Assembly (NCBI GenBank): GCA_030407085.1
Contig: CM059587.1
Span: 72,777,001 to 72,841,000 of the forward strand
From: Trichopria drosophilae
Lineage: Eukaryota > Arthropoda > Insecta > Hymenoptera > Diapriidae
Direction: 5' to 3'
Length of the DNA stretch: 64,000 nt
Below the pieces are notes generated by a model, which worked only from the letters and a program-made list of their open reading frames with translations, was not told where the DNA came from and did no database searches. A program made the position numbers and the translations under genes. This document shows positions 30,559-43,312 of this stretch, in pieces. Each line of letters opens with the position of its first letter. The stretch's first letter is position 1.

Positions 30559-30771
30559 TTACCTTTTAATTCTTGTCGTATATTCCATACTTTCAGTTTT
30601 TTTTCTATACGATATGCGGATAACATGCTCGAAATATTTTATCTCAGTCTGAAATAGACCTAATCCTAATTTTAACGCTGATGCATTTGGCGTGAAAGCT
30701 AGTGACATATTACGAAATTGGTGTGTTGTCTTCAGACAAATTGGACTTCGACTTGTTGCTAGATTTCCCAC
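30559..30771 (-). pseudogene. Possible Ty3/gypsy reverse-transcriptase scrap
   Basis: Contains ASALKLGLGLFQTEIKYFEH. Its tail resembles the conserved gypsy RT segment '(N)LKL...KC.F...E(I/V).YLGH(V/I)I'. No other RT motif is readable nearby, so this is a tentative relic. Confidence 0.3.
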
Positions 30772-30779
30772 AATGCAAT

Positions 30780-31850
30780 TGACGCACTTACCATCTAACA
30801 GTGTTTCATAAACTTGTAACGTACGAGCCGTAATACATACGTTTTAAACACCCGATATATTTATAATATTTTTTGGAAGTCTTCTAAAATCTCAAAAAAC
30901 AGTTTGGAAAAGTGAAACATACGTTTCCTTTTAACACAGCTGCAAATCATAACTTATTTAAATGAGCTAACGAAAATGTGAGAATGAGAATTTGGGGACT
31001 GTAGGTTTCTCTCGGAAAACGATCATAAAAATTATCTCATATTAGATAAGCTGGCCCAAGTGTGAGAACGCTTTAGGACCACGTCCTTGCTCTCATTCTC
31101 ATACATGCAATCTGGCGGAAAAACCGTCACCAAATTTATCTAAATTTAAACACCAAGGAAATCCTCTTAATCTCGTGTTCTAGAAGTTTCTTCTTGAAAA
31201 TATTTTAAATTTATATATTTTATTAAGTTACAAAAGAATCATCCTTATTCATTTAAACTCAATTGTTAAATGTACCTACTGTTAAAAATTGCTTTATTCA
31301 AAGATTAAAAAATTATAGTTAATATAAAAATATTGATAATAATGGATGCTTCTCTTGTAATACTTTTATTATTAATTAAATTTAAGCCATATCATTTAAG
31401 ATTTATATAGATCCTCGTCATTTAATATCCGAACTATATTTTAACTGTTAAATCAAAACACATCTTTCCCTTAACTATTACAACAATATCTTCTTCGTTA
31501 TTAATAGCTATTGCAGAAACCGTCTTCAATTACATTTCAAAATATCTATTACCATAGGCGAATATTAATATTAAATAACATTTAAGTTTGTTTAGTTTAT
31601 AATTAGCGTATTCAATCGCACTTATAAATGCCTGTTTCAAATTATGTAACACTTATTAATATTAATGATCCACTTGGAAATAATGTTGATAACCACTTTA
31701 AAATTAATTTTCGTAAATAATATTATTTCGTTATACTCTTTTTGTTTAAATCCAATGTTCATTAATATCGATAACCGATTTAGAAACAAGGCTTTTACTA
31801 TTTGTGCGTTAATTAATTCTGTATATGATATTAATATTGTTAATAATATA
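30780..31850. other. AT-rich DNA, nothing recognised
   Basis: No coding or repeat structure that I can support. Confidence 0.6.
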
Positions 31851-31989
31851 AAATTGTATTTGTCTTGCCTCGGCGACAGCTCGCTTGTATCGCCCCTCCC
31901 TCTCGCCGTTTTTCCGAAGATCTTTGCACTCATCCACCTCAAGAAAGCTCCCTATTGTCCCTTACACATGGGTCCAAGTTCCGCCCCAG

Positions 31990-32060
31990 ACACTACTCGT
32001 GTCTCTATAAAAAGAGGCCCCCTCGCCCTGCTCAGCAGTCAGTCAACTGTGGAGTTACCA
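31990..32060 (+). promoter_or_regulatory. Strong-looking RNA polymerase II core promoter
   Basis: TCTATAAAAAGAGGCC at about 32003 is followed 25-30 bp later by CAGTCAGTC, an insect-type initiator (TCAGT). The downstream sequence is GC-rich, unlike its flanks, and a consensus donor AACG|TAAGT lies at about 32232. An AATAAA follows at about 32524. TATA, initiator, polyadenylation signal and compact size would fit a solo LTR of roughly 31855-32650, but no TG...CA boundary or duplication could be fixed. A first exon of a host gene is the alternative. Confidence 0.5.
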
Positions 32061-32649
32061 TTCCCGTCCCCTACGTCGTTAGTGCATCTTTAGTGTTGCC
32101 AACCCGTCGCCAACCAGCAACCAGCCGCCACCCGCTAGCCGCCAGCCGCGAATTGCCAGCCGCGAATCGCCAAACGGCGAGTTGCCAGCCACGAGTCGCT
32201 ACCCGCCAACAACTTGGTCTTCAATCCAACCCAACGTAAGTAGCAGTGCACTTTCGGCCCCGCAAAATCACCCGATGGTCAACTGGTTGCCCCCTTTTCC
32301 CTAGCCCGACAAAATATATGACAACATTACAATACTGTAATGTTGTCCCCGAAATGTTTAGGTTGCTCATGCTTCCTAACCCCAAATATTCCCCTTTATT
32401 GTCGAAGAACCCATGTTTTTCAAATGTCCCTTCTGCTCTCCAGTCTTACATTACAACCCCGAATCAGAAGACCCAAATTCAAACTCACGGTTGACTGTCC
32501 CGAGGCAAGTAGTTTAGCCTCGTTAATAAATTGAATTACAAATATCCTTATTTTTATTATTATCTCCTTTCCTTCTCTTGAGCATCCTAATACTTAGGAT
32601 GATTAAGAAGAACATCCCTTTCCTTATCTTACGTCAAATCCCGTACGTG

Positions 32650-33845
32650 ACAAACTTCACATGTCGCTTGTGCATTTTTCGACTCAATTTTGAATCGAAA
32701 TGGTTCTAAAGAATTGATTTCAGCCCGTAATCGATTATATTCCCTGGTGCTAGAAAAGTTGAAAAGTAATAAAAATAAGCTTTGTAGATATTTTTACGGT
32801 AAATCAACTTTCATTTCAAAGTTCCAACTGATGGCTGCAGACACTTCATAAACATTCATCCTTACCCCAAAAAGATTATTTTGTTTTACTTATTTGGCAT
32901 TACATATATATATTATTTCATGTATATGTAATACATAATGAGTATATTCAAAAGCTTGATTTCACAATTATTCCAAATTTTTACAAAACTAGAAATACAC
33001 ACGCACGTATTTTACCACCCTCTGTGTAGCTCGTATTTTACGGTATTCAAAATCTTATAATTTTTTATGTTATCAGCCAAACTGGTCCGGACATGGATAA
33101 AATTGTTTATTTATGTCCGAGAAAGACATAGGAATCGAGCAACAATTGCTATATAATAGTTTCTACCTTCTATTAGGCTCAAAACTTACTATGTGGAGTC
33201 CAGATTTTATGGTATTCAAATTCGTATAATTTTTTAGGTTTATGTCCCTAAAAGTCATAGAAATCGAGCACCAATTGCTGGATAATAGTTGCTACATTTT
33301 ATTTGGGTCAAGTTCACACTTTACGTATAGCCCCTATTTTATACTATACTTATTTTTTTTAAATATCGGAATGGTTTTGTCGAACCTGTTATATTATTAG
33401 TGTAATCTTTTAGCAAGAAATAAGCAACAGTTACCTATGCACTTGTTTTTTTCTACAGTTTGCGAATTTTCAACTTTTTCAGCTATGTTTGGCTAGCTAT
33501 TATGCAAGGTGGCCAAACTTGCTTTTTTTAAATATGTGACCAACAAGTACGGGACTAGAGCAACTTTTGAGCAATAATTGAGCAACAAATGTTGACGCTA
33601 GTTTGGTTCGGTTTGGCCATAGGTGCTCGGCTCGTTTCTAGAATCTTAAATTTACTGATGTATTTATAAATATAATATTTATGTAGGTAATTAATTTTTC
33701 TAAAAACGTAATTGTACCCATCATAAAACATAAGCATAGCGCATAGTATATAGTCATTTCTATATTCTAATTCATCCTTTGTCTCACAAATACTTTGCCT
33801 CTGAGTTCTTATATTTATTAATTTATGGCATTACGCAAACACTTT
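32650..33845. other. AT-rich DNA, mostly anonymous
   Basis: A diverged tandem repeat of about 150 bp may be present near 33010-33330 (CCGTATTTTAC/CAGATTTTATGG then TATTCAAAATCTTATAATTTTTTA, recurring with GAAATCGAGCA..AATTGCT). No gene. Confidence 0.4.
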
Positions 33846-33850
33846 TTCAG

Positions 33851-34355
33851 AACGATTCAACATGGAAAAGGCAAGAATGCAAAAAAGAGTGTATGATGCC
33901 ATAGGCGTTCGAATAGACCAAATTATTCAAGGTCATGGCACTACCAACACTGGTAACGTTGAACGCAGATGCTTCGAAGATCCAATGAAATTTGCTGAAG
34001 CACTGGAAATTGACGAAACTATAATTATAAATCTCGCGAAGATAATTGGAGCCTTTAAATGCAAGCAGCATTTGAATCTTGCAAAAGTCGAAAATATTTG
34101 CAAAGAAACGTATCGTCGATATTATCAATTATACCCCTGGGCTAGAATGAGTCCAACACTTCATCGGGCATAGAGCGAAAATTTCCATTACCGATGATTT
34201 ACTATTCCGAAGACGCAAATGAAAGTTGGCATAAGTTATATAGGAATAACTTAAAAGAACACTCAAGACAAAATAGCCGCGAAAATCGAATGCTAGACAC
34301 CTTTAATCGGGCAGTGTACTTAAGTGATCCTAAATTGTCGCTCGTCTCCACTTAG
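33851..34355 (+). pseudogene. Exon of an unclassified transposon-associated protein
   Basis: An acceptor CTTTTTCAG ends at 33850. The reading frame then gives KRVYDAIGVRIDQIIQGHG, TTNTGNVERRCF and YQLYPWARMSPTLHRA, with a stop at 34171. After a probable short deletion with frameshift, another frame continues with SEDANESWHKLYRNN and TFNRAVYLSDPKLSL to a stop at 34353. The sequence 'G-x-TN-x-GN-x-x-RR-x-F ... PP/SP-x-x-HK ... SE(D/E)A-x-E-x-x-(H/N)K' is a pattern I associate with a large unnamed arthropod family found in repeats. No enzyme activity can be assigned. Confidence 0.55.
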
Positions 34356-34860
34356 TACGCGGGCTTAATTCAAGACTCTCTCATTGGGAAATCTGACCGT
34401 CCCTAATGAGGTCATTAAGATGACGCATGGACTTCGTGGACGGTCCCATTGAGTTTTCGAAGATTAATGCTGTAGCGTTATGCATATATCTTTCGATCTT
34501 TTAAATGTGCCCTGTTGGGAAATCTCTTTTTCAATATGGCACACCGTTACCGACGTATTTCAGATATTACATATCTTTCTTGATGAATTGAAAGCGTAGA
34601 TTTCCATTAGTCTAAATACCAATTTGAAGGTGTCTGGCCCAATCTCGTATGTCGGCAACCTACTTTATAAATCTCATACAAATTTTAAAAACCTGCATTC
34701 ATTATAGACATTTCCTTCGGTATGAAGCGATTACAGGCCCGCGGAATCCCTGCACGTCTACAATGTATTCCATTTCGTATGATACTGATTCACTATCAAT
34801 TCAAGTATGACTATATTTTATTAATTAATTAGCGCATGCGCAATAATGGCTAACCCCCTC

Positions 34861-35133
34861 TCAAACCAACTTCTTTACATTTTCACTTATGGGATTATAT
34901 TCTACAATACGATCATGTAAAATTAAACAATAAGCAGAAGTGTTTGCAGGAAAATTTTCTTTTGATTGTTTTAAAGCTTCATTCTGCTTAGAGCAATCAA
35001 TAATGATTAATGGAGCTTTCTCTAAAAATATTGATTTATTCAATATAGGTTTACCATTAACATTTTTATTATAGTAACTAGCTTGAGAATTGATATACAT
35101 ATCGTATAATAAAGAAAATATTTGCAATATCAA
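34861..35133 (-). pseudogene. Unrecognised C-terminal protein fragment
   Basis: The minus frame contains NKSIFLEKAPLIIIDCSKQ, ENFPANTSAYCLILHDR and VEYNPISENVKKLV. Composition and absence of stops over 90 codons look like genuine coding. It resembles C-termini of uncharacterised proteins that recur in insect repeats. It has no start and no neighbour to complete it. Confidence 0.4.
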
Positions 35134-35160
35134 GGTTAAATTACCATACGGATAATTACT

Positions 35161-35420
35161 TCGACCCAGACCATAGGTCTGGCGAAGTATTGAATTTGGT
35201 CAGTTCCCGCCAAAAAATTACCCTATAGTTTTTCATCAAATGTCGACGTTTCAGGCCCTAAAGAACCCAAAGCAACAATAAAAAAATTGGTGTCCGTTAG
35301 GTTGTACGTCCGTCCATCCGTGGGCAAAATTTTGTATACGCGATATCTCGCGACTGGCAGGACGAATTTAAAAAGTACAAACGGATTTGGGTTTCTCTTG
35401 GCCAAACTTAGATCTGATTA
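35161..35420 (-). repeat. Dispersed repeat 'CTATAGGGTAATT', copy 1
   Basis: On the minus strand this reads GATCTAAG..TGGCCAA, TATCGCG.., ACGGAC..ACC, then ACGTCGACATTTGATGAAAAACTATAGGGTAATTT and ATTCAATACTTCG..CAGACC. The same order of blocks is found on the plus strand at 53510-53770, and its last third at 53195-53290. It is probably the 3' end of an unidentified transposon. Confidence 0.75.
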
Positions 35421-35716
35421 GTTTTTGGAGACAATGCATACTAGATTATGGGGAGGTTTAACAAAAAAACGCTCAAAAAAAACGTTTTTCCATTTTTTAA
35501 CAAAAAATACAAATCGTACAAAAAAAATGTTTCAAACAAAAAATATAGAACATCGAATTCTCTACAAAAAAGGTTGTATTCATTTCTTCGTAAAATCAAC
35601 GATAATGCCGTAAAAAGCAAATTAGCATAAATTGTACATACACATATACGTATATTATATACATTACGTGAAAAACAGAGACACAGAGGAAGCAGGGGAG
35701 TGAGGCGGGCACCGGG

Positions 35717-35740
35717 GGGGGGGGGGGGGGGGCATAAAAA
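35717..35740. repeat. Poly-G tract of about 20
   Basis: GCACCGGGG... runs for about twenty G and ends at GCATAAAA. It is embedded in otherwise AT-rich DNA. Confidence 0.9.
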
Positions 35741-35887
35741 AATATGTCCAGGGCGTGAAGAAAAACGTATTAATGTACTGGATCGCATGAACGGAAACCG
35801 AAGTATCCCACATATAAAAAAATTTATTTCCTCCAACCCGACCTGTCAAAAACTCGAATAAACCGCGTTTTTTTAAGCATCAGTGTG

Positions 35888-35975
35888 AACAAGACATGCT
35901 CATTTATCAGTGCTTCGGCTGACCTGCGGTCGGGGTCGAAGTTTTGAAAGTGCTCATTTTCAATTTTAATATAGG
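35888..35975 (-). repeat. Dispersed repeat with 'TTCGACCCCGAC', copy 1
   Basis: The minus strand reads AAAATTGAAAATGAGCA..TTTCAAAACTTCGACCCCGAC..AGG.CAGCCGAAG. A plus-strand copy is at 48857-48922. Short, non-coding, and origin unknown. Confidence 0.75.
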
Positions 35976-35979
35976 GTGA

Positions 35980-37620
35980 ATATTCCAATGAACGGACGAC
36001 TACCAATGAATAGACGATTTTCTACATATTTCTATTTCTTATGAATGTATGATGCACAACATGCAACAAAATACATATTTTTATGTTCTTTGAACATTCA
36101 AAAGAATATTTACAGTACTATTGATCTTCCACACGGAAAACACATTGGGAAGTGTGAATTATTTTGTGTAGTCATACGGAGCCCCCACCATGTTCGCATG
36201 TCAGCTCGCCCAAGTTTGGGTTAGCAGCTGACCCAAAACAACGGGCGAACAGCAGTCCCGAAACACGGGAAAACTGTTGTCTCGAAAGAAATACACAACA
36301 GATGTCTTATTCGCGATGATATATTCTTATGATAATGATGATAAAAGACGTTTGCTACTATTTATTTGCAGAATATTGTATTGATATTTGTGAATGGTAA
36401 TAAAAACTTGAAATTTCAAGATTGTCAAAAGCCCGTTGAAGTGAAGTGTGCAAATACAATTATTGAAGTGATGACTATGAAATCCCTCTAAATTTATTGT
36501 TAAAGAATAAATTCAAAGTGAAAAATATATTAACGTAAAAAGACATGAAAAACTTCTTATTTGTAGGTATCAGTTATTCTAATATAATTTTTTTTTTGTA
36601 ATTCGTATGGATGGAAGAAAGCAACATAACCTGAAAATAAAATCTTACCTTGACTTTATAATAAAGAATTATTAGTAGATGCGCAATAAAGCTGACGCGT
36701 GGAAATTAAAGTAGAAATAGGTCGTAAATTAAACATATTTTTTATATAAATAACAATTGCAGTCATCTATATCGCAATTCATGAAATGGAATTCAGTAAC
36801 TATTTTTGAAACGAAAAACGTAGAATGTATAAAATTACAAATGAATTCGGAATAACATTTTAAGAATGTTGGTATGGTACGTAGCGAGTCAAGTGTATTA
36901 TTTGCCTAATTTTGACTAGTTCAGTACAGTTCAGTACAGCCAAGCAGCACCCTACAGCTCTGAAATAATGGCTACTAACCTATACGAAAATGAACTTTTG
37001 TCCACGGTTTAATTAATTTCTCTTGCCTCGTGTACCCAATCGATCTAAATCCTTCTCTTGAACATTTATTATATATTTTTCTATTATCGACATTAATTTT
37101 GAGTAAATCTGTTTCTTAGTTATGTATAAATTTCGCCCAGGAAGACTTGAAAAATGCCATTTTACATAAGAAAACATGTTAATAAGCACAATATGTTTTT
37201 GTTGATTTCTCAATACTGAGGTATCCAAATGACTCAAAATTTTAATGGAATTCATTTGAATTAATGTTCAGTAAAATCCAAACCTGTTTGTTAATTCTTA
37301 AACATACAAACCTCTTTAAATAAAAATTAATGATTCTTATCTTTTATTTTAAGTGCAATTTAACAGTTACTGTAATTTGCTGAAACGGATCTATTTGAGT
37401 AGAATCATCCACATGAATAAATCAGTTCATATACGCGTCGACAAAAATGAGCAAATAAACTGGTATAGTTATTGGGAAGGATTATTGTGAAGGTTAATAA
37501 AACTCTGGTTGTGTTATAAGACGTTTTCTACACGCATTGCATCCAGTCGTACATATAATTTTTCCTCATTTAAAACAACATTGTTTATTGTCAAACATAT
37601 TAAATACATATATTATTATA
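35980..37620. other. AT-rich DNA, nothing recognised
   Basis: Only short open frames without coding character. The duplication GTTCAGTACAGTTCAGTACAG near 36918 is the only local repeat noted. Confidence 0.55.
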
Positions 37621-37628
37621 TTGAACTA

Positions 37629-39727
37629 TTACAAAGAGTGCCTTACAGCAATATATTGCGTAGTGTTTTTATGAACGAACACACATGGTGATGCATTTGG
37701 CAAATCTTTGTACTTTATTGCGCATGTTTTATAGGTTTTAGCAACAACATAAGCATGAACATGATCGTCGAAACTAACTTCAGTGTACACATTGATAAAA
37801 AACATAACATCACCATTTACTTCAAAAATTTTTGAAATCTGACCGAATTCTTTTTCGATGCTTTCAACATTTATAACTACAAATGTTCCAATTTTGTACA
37901 GTGTGCCACTAATATTCACTTTATTATAAAATTGTTGATTTGGATATTGTGCTAGAAGATCTGGTGTACAATCGCTGTCATTGGGGGAACCAAAGTTATG
38001 TAGAGGTTCAGATTGTTTATTAATCATCTCGCACATCAGAAGCATTTGCTTTGTTGCAATGGTTTTGAGCAAATTCTTACTGCAAGATGTTGAGTGAACA
38101 TTTAATTTCAGCTGGTGATGGCGAGCTTCACATCGCATACTGGAAAAATTTATGATAGGTCCATTTTTTAATAATAATGTAGGATAGTGAGTTAAAATAT
38201 GAAACTTTGGTTTCAAGTCACCTACGAGTTTTACATATAAACTATTATGTTTTTCAATTAAACGTTTTAATGTTACCGCATCAGAACTAATTACACAAGT
38301 TGAAGTCACGATGTCAATAATCCGCCTCAAGTATTTGTATATTTTCCAAAATTCGTCACTTTGTGGAACTTTGTCTCCAATTATTAGTCCGAAATATCTG
38401 ACAAAGCATAGCATCTCCGATGCAGACATTTTCAAGGTCACGTTATTTTTTAATCTATTTACAGAAATAGCTGGAGGTCTATTAGAACTTTCTGTGTAAC
38501 CATAATCAAAATTTATAATTCTATTATTCAAAAATTCCAGAGAAAAATATTGTTTTTTAAAGACGAAGTCGGATATCAATGCAGACATATCGTACGATGC
38601 AACACCTTCGAATATGTCGTGCATCACGTCAACAGTAATATTTTCAGTTACATGAAAATCCGTAACGCTGTGAAATGCACATCTTTCTTTTATACCGGTT
38701 GTTGAAGAGTCTTGTAATTCTTCATCCCTTTCATAACTCTCTCGCGTTCTGATAGCAGATGCATCTTCTTCGCCTAAAGTCCTAATGACATCATTCGATA
38801 CTTTACACATTCTACAAAAGCAGTTTGAACTACCAAATGATTCGACAAATCCCAGTATCCCATTCAAACCCAGATTGTCTCCAAGTATTAAAATCAACTG
38901 AAATTTTACTTTGAACGTTTTATTATCTACATTAATTGCAATGCCAGTATGCTCAAGAAAATTTATTTCGTCAATAATTTTTCCAAACATCTGACGATTA
39001 GTGGTCTTTTTCTTATCTTCAACTCTCACCAGCATTCCAAATAATATACCGCTCAACCGAGAAGCAATGTGAGCCGGAAGATATGCAAGATATGCGTAAA
39101 TAGCTCCAAATTTAATCACGCCTGCGTGGCTGCCTAGAGGATTACCTACCTCCAAGTCATCATAAAATAAAAACAAAGGAAGAAGGAATCCATCAATGCA
39201 TTTACGGGTATATTTTTCTGCCATAACTTTCCGTGCATGATGTTTGATATCATGACTTTTTCTTCTTTTAATTTATTAACGTATTCTACAATTTGTTCGA
39301 ACATGCCAGGAATTTCTAAAAATATTTGTAACGTTTTGCGCAATGGGACGTGGATTGCGTACAGTGGCTGTGGCACAAGCCGCATTTCATTTTCGACAAG
39401 TTTTTCTGTAAAACAGTTGCCAATGCAGCATTCTTCATAATCCACGAAACCTTTCCTTTTTAATAAATTAAACCGAAGGGTCTCAGTTTGCACTTGGTTA
39501 AATACATTTTTGTAGTTTTCAAAAACTTTGTGTATATCGTTTTCTCGCGTAGTGCTATCTTTTCTTAATATTTCTAAGACTTCATTTTCTAGTTTTGGTA
39601 AATATATGTTTTGTACAAAATTACTTAGGTAGTCAACAACGACTTGCACCACCTTCCTCGGTAAGCTGGGATCACCGTAGAGTGTTAACATGAATGTTAT
39701 TATATACTCCGGAATTGTCGAATCCAT
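37629..39727 (-). pseudogene. CACTA/EnSpm-like transposase with one frameshift
   Basis: Starts MDSTIPEYIITFML at 39727. About 165 codons later (near 39215-39230) the frame shifts and continues for more than 520 codons to the stop at 37629. Landmarks after the shift: FYDDLEVGNPLGSHAG, GAIYAYLAYLP, LILILGDNLGLNGI, CFCRMCKV, and the HVTENITVDVMHDIFEGV block. The paired D motifs and CRMC-type knuckle fit animal transposases related to plant TNP2 (Transposase_21). The C-terminal domain (FGQISKIFEV...ASPCVFVHKN) is echoed by the fragment at 59188-59622. Terminal inverted repeats were not located. One frameshift aside, it is nearly complete, about 700 residues. Confidence 0.65.
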
Positions 39728-39734
39728 TATTATT

Positions 39735-41125
39735 ATTATTGTAAATTGTTACGAAAAGGGTTTAAAAGTTATAATATTCGACGCCAACACACACACATAC
39801 ATATATACTTAAATTATAATCTGAACATAAACATACATAAATTAAAAGATAAAAATAAGTACGCAATTACAATGATTTTTTTATTTCAACCACATTTTCA
39901 TGTTCGTTTCTTTCACTGTTTATGTTATTACAGCCCTGAAACAAAACCACAAATTTAGTACATTATTTTTCGATACTTCTATATTATAATAGAAAATATA
40001 GAAGAGCATTTCTCACGTACTTTTAACTTTTAACCTCAAAAACCCAATTTAATAGCCCAGGAATAACTGTTTTAAAAATACATTAAACGAGCACATTTAT
40101 AAGTGCACATTTAGAAATTTGGTACATATAAAAATCTTTCTGTGCTCCAAAATTCATGCATGTCAAATGTCCTCATCAAATTAGCACATATATTACACGA
40201 GCGACATATTGATTTGTACGTCACATATAGGTTTAAAATATTTATTCATTGTACTTTTAATGGACAATAAAATGTAATATATACATTTAGAATAACTTTT
40301 GGATGTTTTGGAAGAATTTTACGATCTTACACGAGCAACATGAACTCTTAGGACATGTATGCTGTGGCTTATAATATTATTATAGTTATGTTTTTTATAC
40401 ATTTTTATAAAATATATTTATATTTTTAATTGATCCACGGCATTTTCCAATTTTAAATGCTTCAACATTTATGTTTAATACAATATAAAGTGACGGAGAC
40501 ACAAAAGTTACAAGTACGCGAGAAATGCCTAGAAATAATTAAATGGATGCAGTGAATGTTTCTTTTTATAAATAAAAACCCCTTGGAAAACCTCTCTGTT
40601 GCCTGAACGAAAGAAACTGTATATGTGGATTCACAAAACGGTCAAGGTAAACGTACCAATGATTAGACATGTTCCTGCAGTTGAACATTAGGAAAACATT
40701 AAATCGCTAACATATTTCTTAACAAATAATATATTTAATAAAGTCTTGAGCAACTGGATTTAAAAGTATTAATGCCGATTAAACACACACACACGCACGC
40801 ACGCACGCACGCACGCACGCACACACACACAGACTTATATATATATAAAGTGTCCAGGTATAGCTCTTAAGCGTCCAGTAATTGGTATGTTTACCTAATT
40901 TTTTAGCAAGTGAAAGACTTAATGTTGTTTAATATGGAACTGGAATAACTTATATTATGGTATAATATAGTATATTATGTAGCAAGCATATACATTCAAA
41001 ATACAATTTCATGCATAGTTATTTCATTGCCCAATGTTTGGATATATATGGTGAACATGCTCGCCTTTTTGACCGAGAAAATATGATAGGTTGTACATCG
41101 AATTCACTCTCATATATCAATTTCC
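39735..41125. other. AT-rich DNA with a CA/CG microsatellite
   Basis: ACACACACGCACGCACG... lies at about 40783-40832, followed by a TATATATA tract. No gene seen. Confidence 0.65.
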
Positions 41126-41154
41126 TTCATTGTACACAGCTATACCCATACAGA

Positions 41155-41210
41155 TGATAATAATAACAATAGTAGTAATAATAATAATAATAACATTATA
41201 ATATTATGAA
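41155..41210. repeat. (AAT)n trinucleotide microsatellite
   Basis: GATGATAATAATAACAATAGTAGTAATAATAATAATAATAAC. Simple repeat only. Confidence 0.8.
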
Positions 41211-41629
41211 TAATACTGTGAAGTAATACCTGTACATGTAGGATAAATGACTTTGCTATTAAAACTTTATCGATTTTTGTTATTGAGTCTGCAGTTTTTA
41301 TGGTTTTCGGAAGCTTTATTAGTAATGGTAGTAAGAACAGTGACAGAATGGAATTATGATTTCCTAGAAAAAAGGAAAATCGTGGATCACATGCATAAAA
41401 CAAGACACATGCATAAATAACAAATATATATTAAAACTTTATGAAATTTAAGATTTCATTATTTGAAAATGAATAGTCTATAGTCATTCTCAAGAAACTG
41501 AAACCATTAACGGTCAGGCGGACGGATTTTCAGCATCAGTTTGAACATCGATAATCTGTACATAAATGCCTTTTGAAAAATTTGAGTCCACAGATTCGGA
41601 TGTAAAATTATATGCTCTTTCAGAATCTT

Positions 41630-42550
41630 TAAATAAAATTTCGATAAAAAAAAACCATAAAAGAGTTGTACACTTTTTTTGTAAAAAATATACATTTTTA
41701 CATTTTGTTTTCCATTAAAACATCACTTTCACCTCGAAATGGTGTTGGGAAACATGTCTAAGGTTAATATCGCATCCATGGACACTCACTATTGAAATGT
41801 ACCATGGCCCAATTAGAAACTCAACATGGCGGCTACCACAATGGCTCCCAAAAGCTCAAAATTCTTTTTAAAACTTAACAAATTTTTTCTCTTGAAAATT
41901 ATAGACTTTGGAGAAAATTTTCGAGGAACAGTAATGCTTTGGAATTAGTCAAAGTGTACTCTCAAATTTTATTAAAATGAATTAATACACTTTTTGATTG
42001 TTCGAAAATTCGAAATTCTGAAAAAAGTAATTGATAAATGTAAAAAACTTTGAGAAGGTTATTTCAACAATTCTAAAACATTTTTGTTGTAAGGAAATTT
42101 TCTGTAAAGTCTAATTTTCATGAAATTAAATTATTAAAGTTTATTAGATTTGAAGAGTAATAATAATTTATTTTCTTGAGAACTATAGGCTTTACAGACA
42201 ATTGCCTTGGAACAAAAATTCCTTACGACAAGTTAACCTTCTCAAATATTTTCAGATTTTTTCAATGACTTTTTCAAAATTTCGAATTTTTCGAATTTTT
42301 AAAATAACAAATTAGCATTTTTCGATACATTTTGGAAGCCGCCATCTTCAATTACTAATTGGGACACGGTAGATTTTAATTGTGAGGGTCCATGGTCGCG
42401 ATATTCTCACCTTAGATATGTTTCCCAGCGCCATTTCAAGGTGAAAGTGATGTTGTAAAGAAAAAGAAAACGTAAAACCCATTTTTTTTTTGTAGAAAAT
42501 CGTGTATAACTTTTTTGTGGTTCAATTCATCAAAATTTTATTTTTGGTTG
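41630..42550. mobile_element. Foldback element with long imperfect arms
   Basis: The outer arms pair, including AAAATTTTATTT, GTGTACAACTCTTTTATGG and CACTTTCACCTCGAAATGG with its inverse CATTTCAAGGTGAAAGTG, plus GGGAAACATGTCTAAGG with CCTTAGATATGTTTCCC. The inner arms carry repeated ACTATAG..TTTA.AGA blocks that also occur inside the foldback element at 25.3-26.5 kb. The terminal duplication is unresolved, so the boundaries are approximate. No coding. Confidence 0.8.
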
Positions 42551-42717
42551 CAATTTGTAGAAAATATTCTCAAGATATTGTACTTTAATAATAAAATTAA
42601 TAACAATAACTTCTAACAAAATCGTAAAAATGTATCTACTTTTCAACGAATTAACCACCCCGCCCCCCTTAATATCAGTTTACATATACGATAATTTAAT
42701 TCGTATCGAAATAGTAC

Positions 42718-42886
42718 CTGCAGAAATGACTTCTTTGTATTCTTTATAAAACGCTTCAATGTTTTTTATTTTCGACTGTTTACCAAGTTCAATTACTTTC
42801 GAAGCATAAATGGGCCATTTGGTGATAAACAATGAAGTCTCCCGCGCAAGGAATGACAGTGTAATTTTAAGAAAATCCGATTCGAG
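42718..42886 (-). CDS. Exon of unclassified transposon-associated gene
   Basis: The acceptor TATATTTTTTAG precedes CTCGAATCGG at 42886. The frame is open for 56 codons (ESDFLKITLSFLARETSLFI, EAFYKEYKEVISA) and ends at a donor GCAG|GTACT at 42717. It joins in phase to the exon at 42967. The pattern 'YPCL..P-G...LL..DF' across the joint is one I associate with an uncharacterised insect family common in repeats. Later exons are not found; the foldback element lies downstream. Confidence 0.55.
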
Positions 42887-43312
42887 CTAAAAAATATATT
42901 GCACGGTTGATTAAAGATACAAAGATACAAATTAAAAGATACAAAGTTATTTTGCGAATAATATACCAATAGGACCCCAAGTGGTGTACGTAAACACGGA
43001 AATGTTGATATATATCGTTCAAGAGATACCGGCTTCTTTTTTTTTTCTTTTCTTGGAACTAACAATTCGATACGTGCTTCATAAGAGTTTTCCCATTGTC
43101 GTATTATATCTGGCGATGAAAATTCATCAGGGTTCGATAATGCTTCCCATGTTACGATATTGTTATCTACGTCACTTGCATTACTATCATTGCGTGAATT
43201 ATTACAGATAATTCCAGCTTCGCGTAATTGATTTCGGATGATTTTGTAAATATTATATAAACAACCATGAGCACTTCTTGCAGTTGAACCATCTGCGGAA
43301 CGGCTGTAAGGT

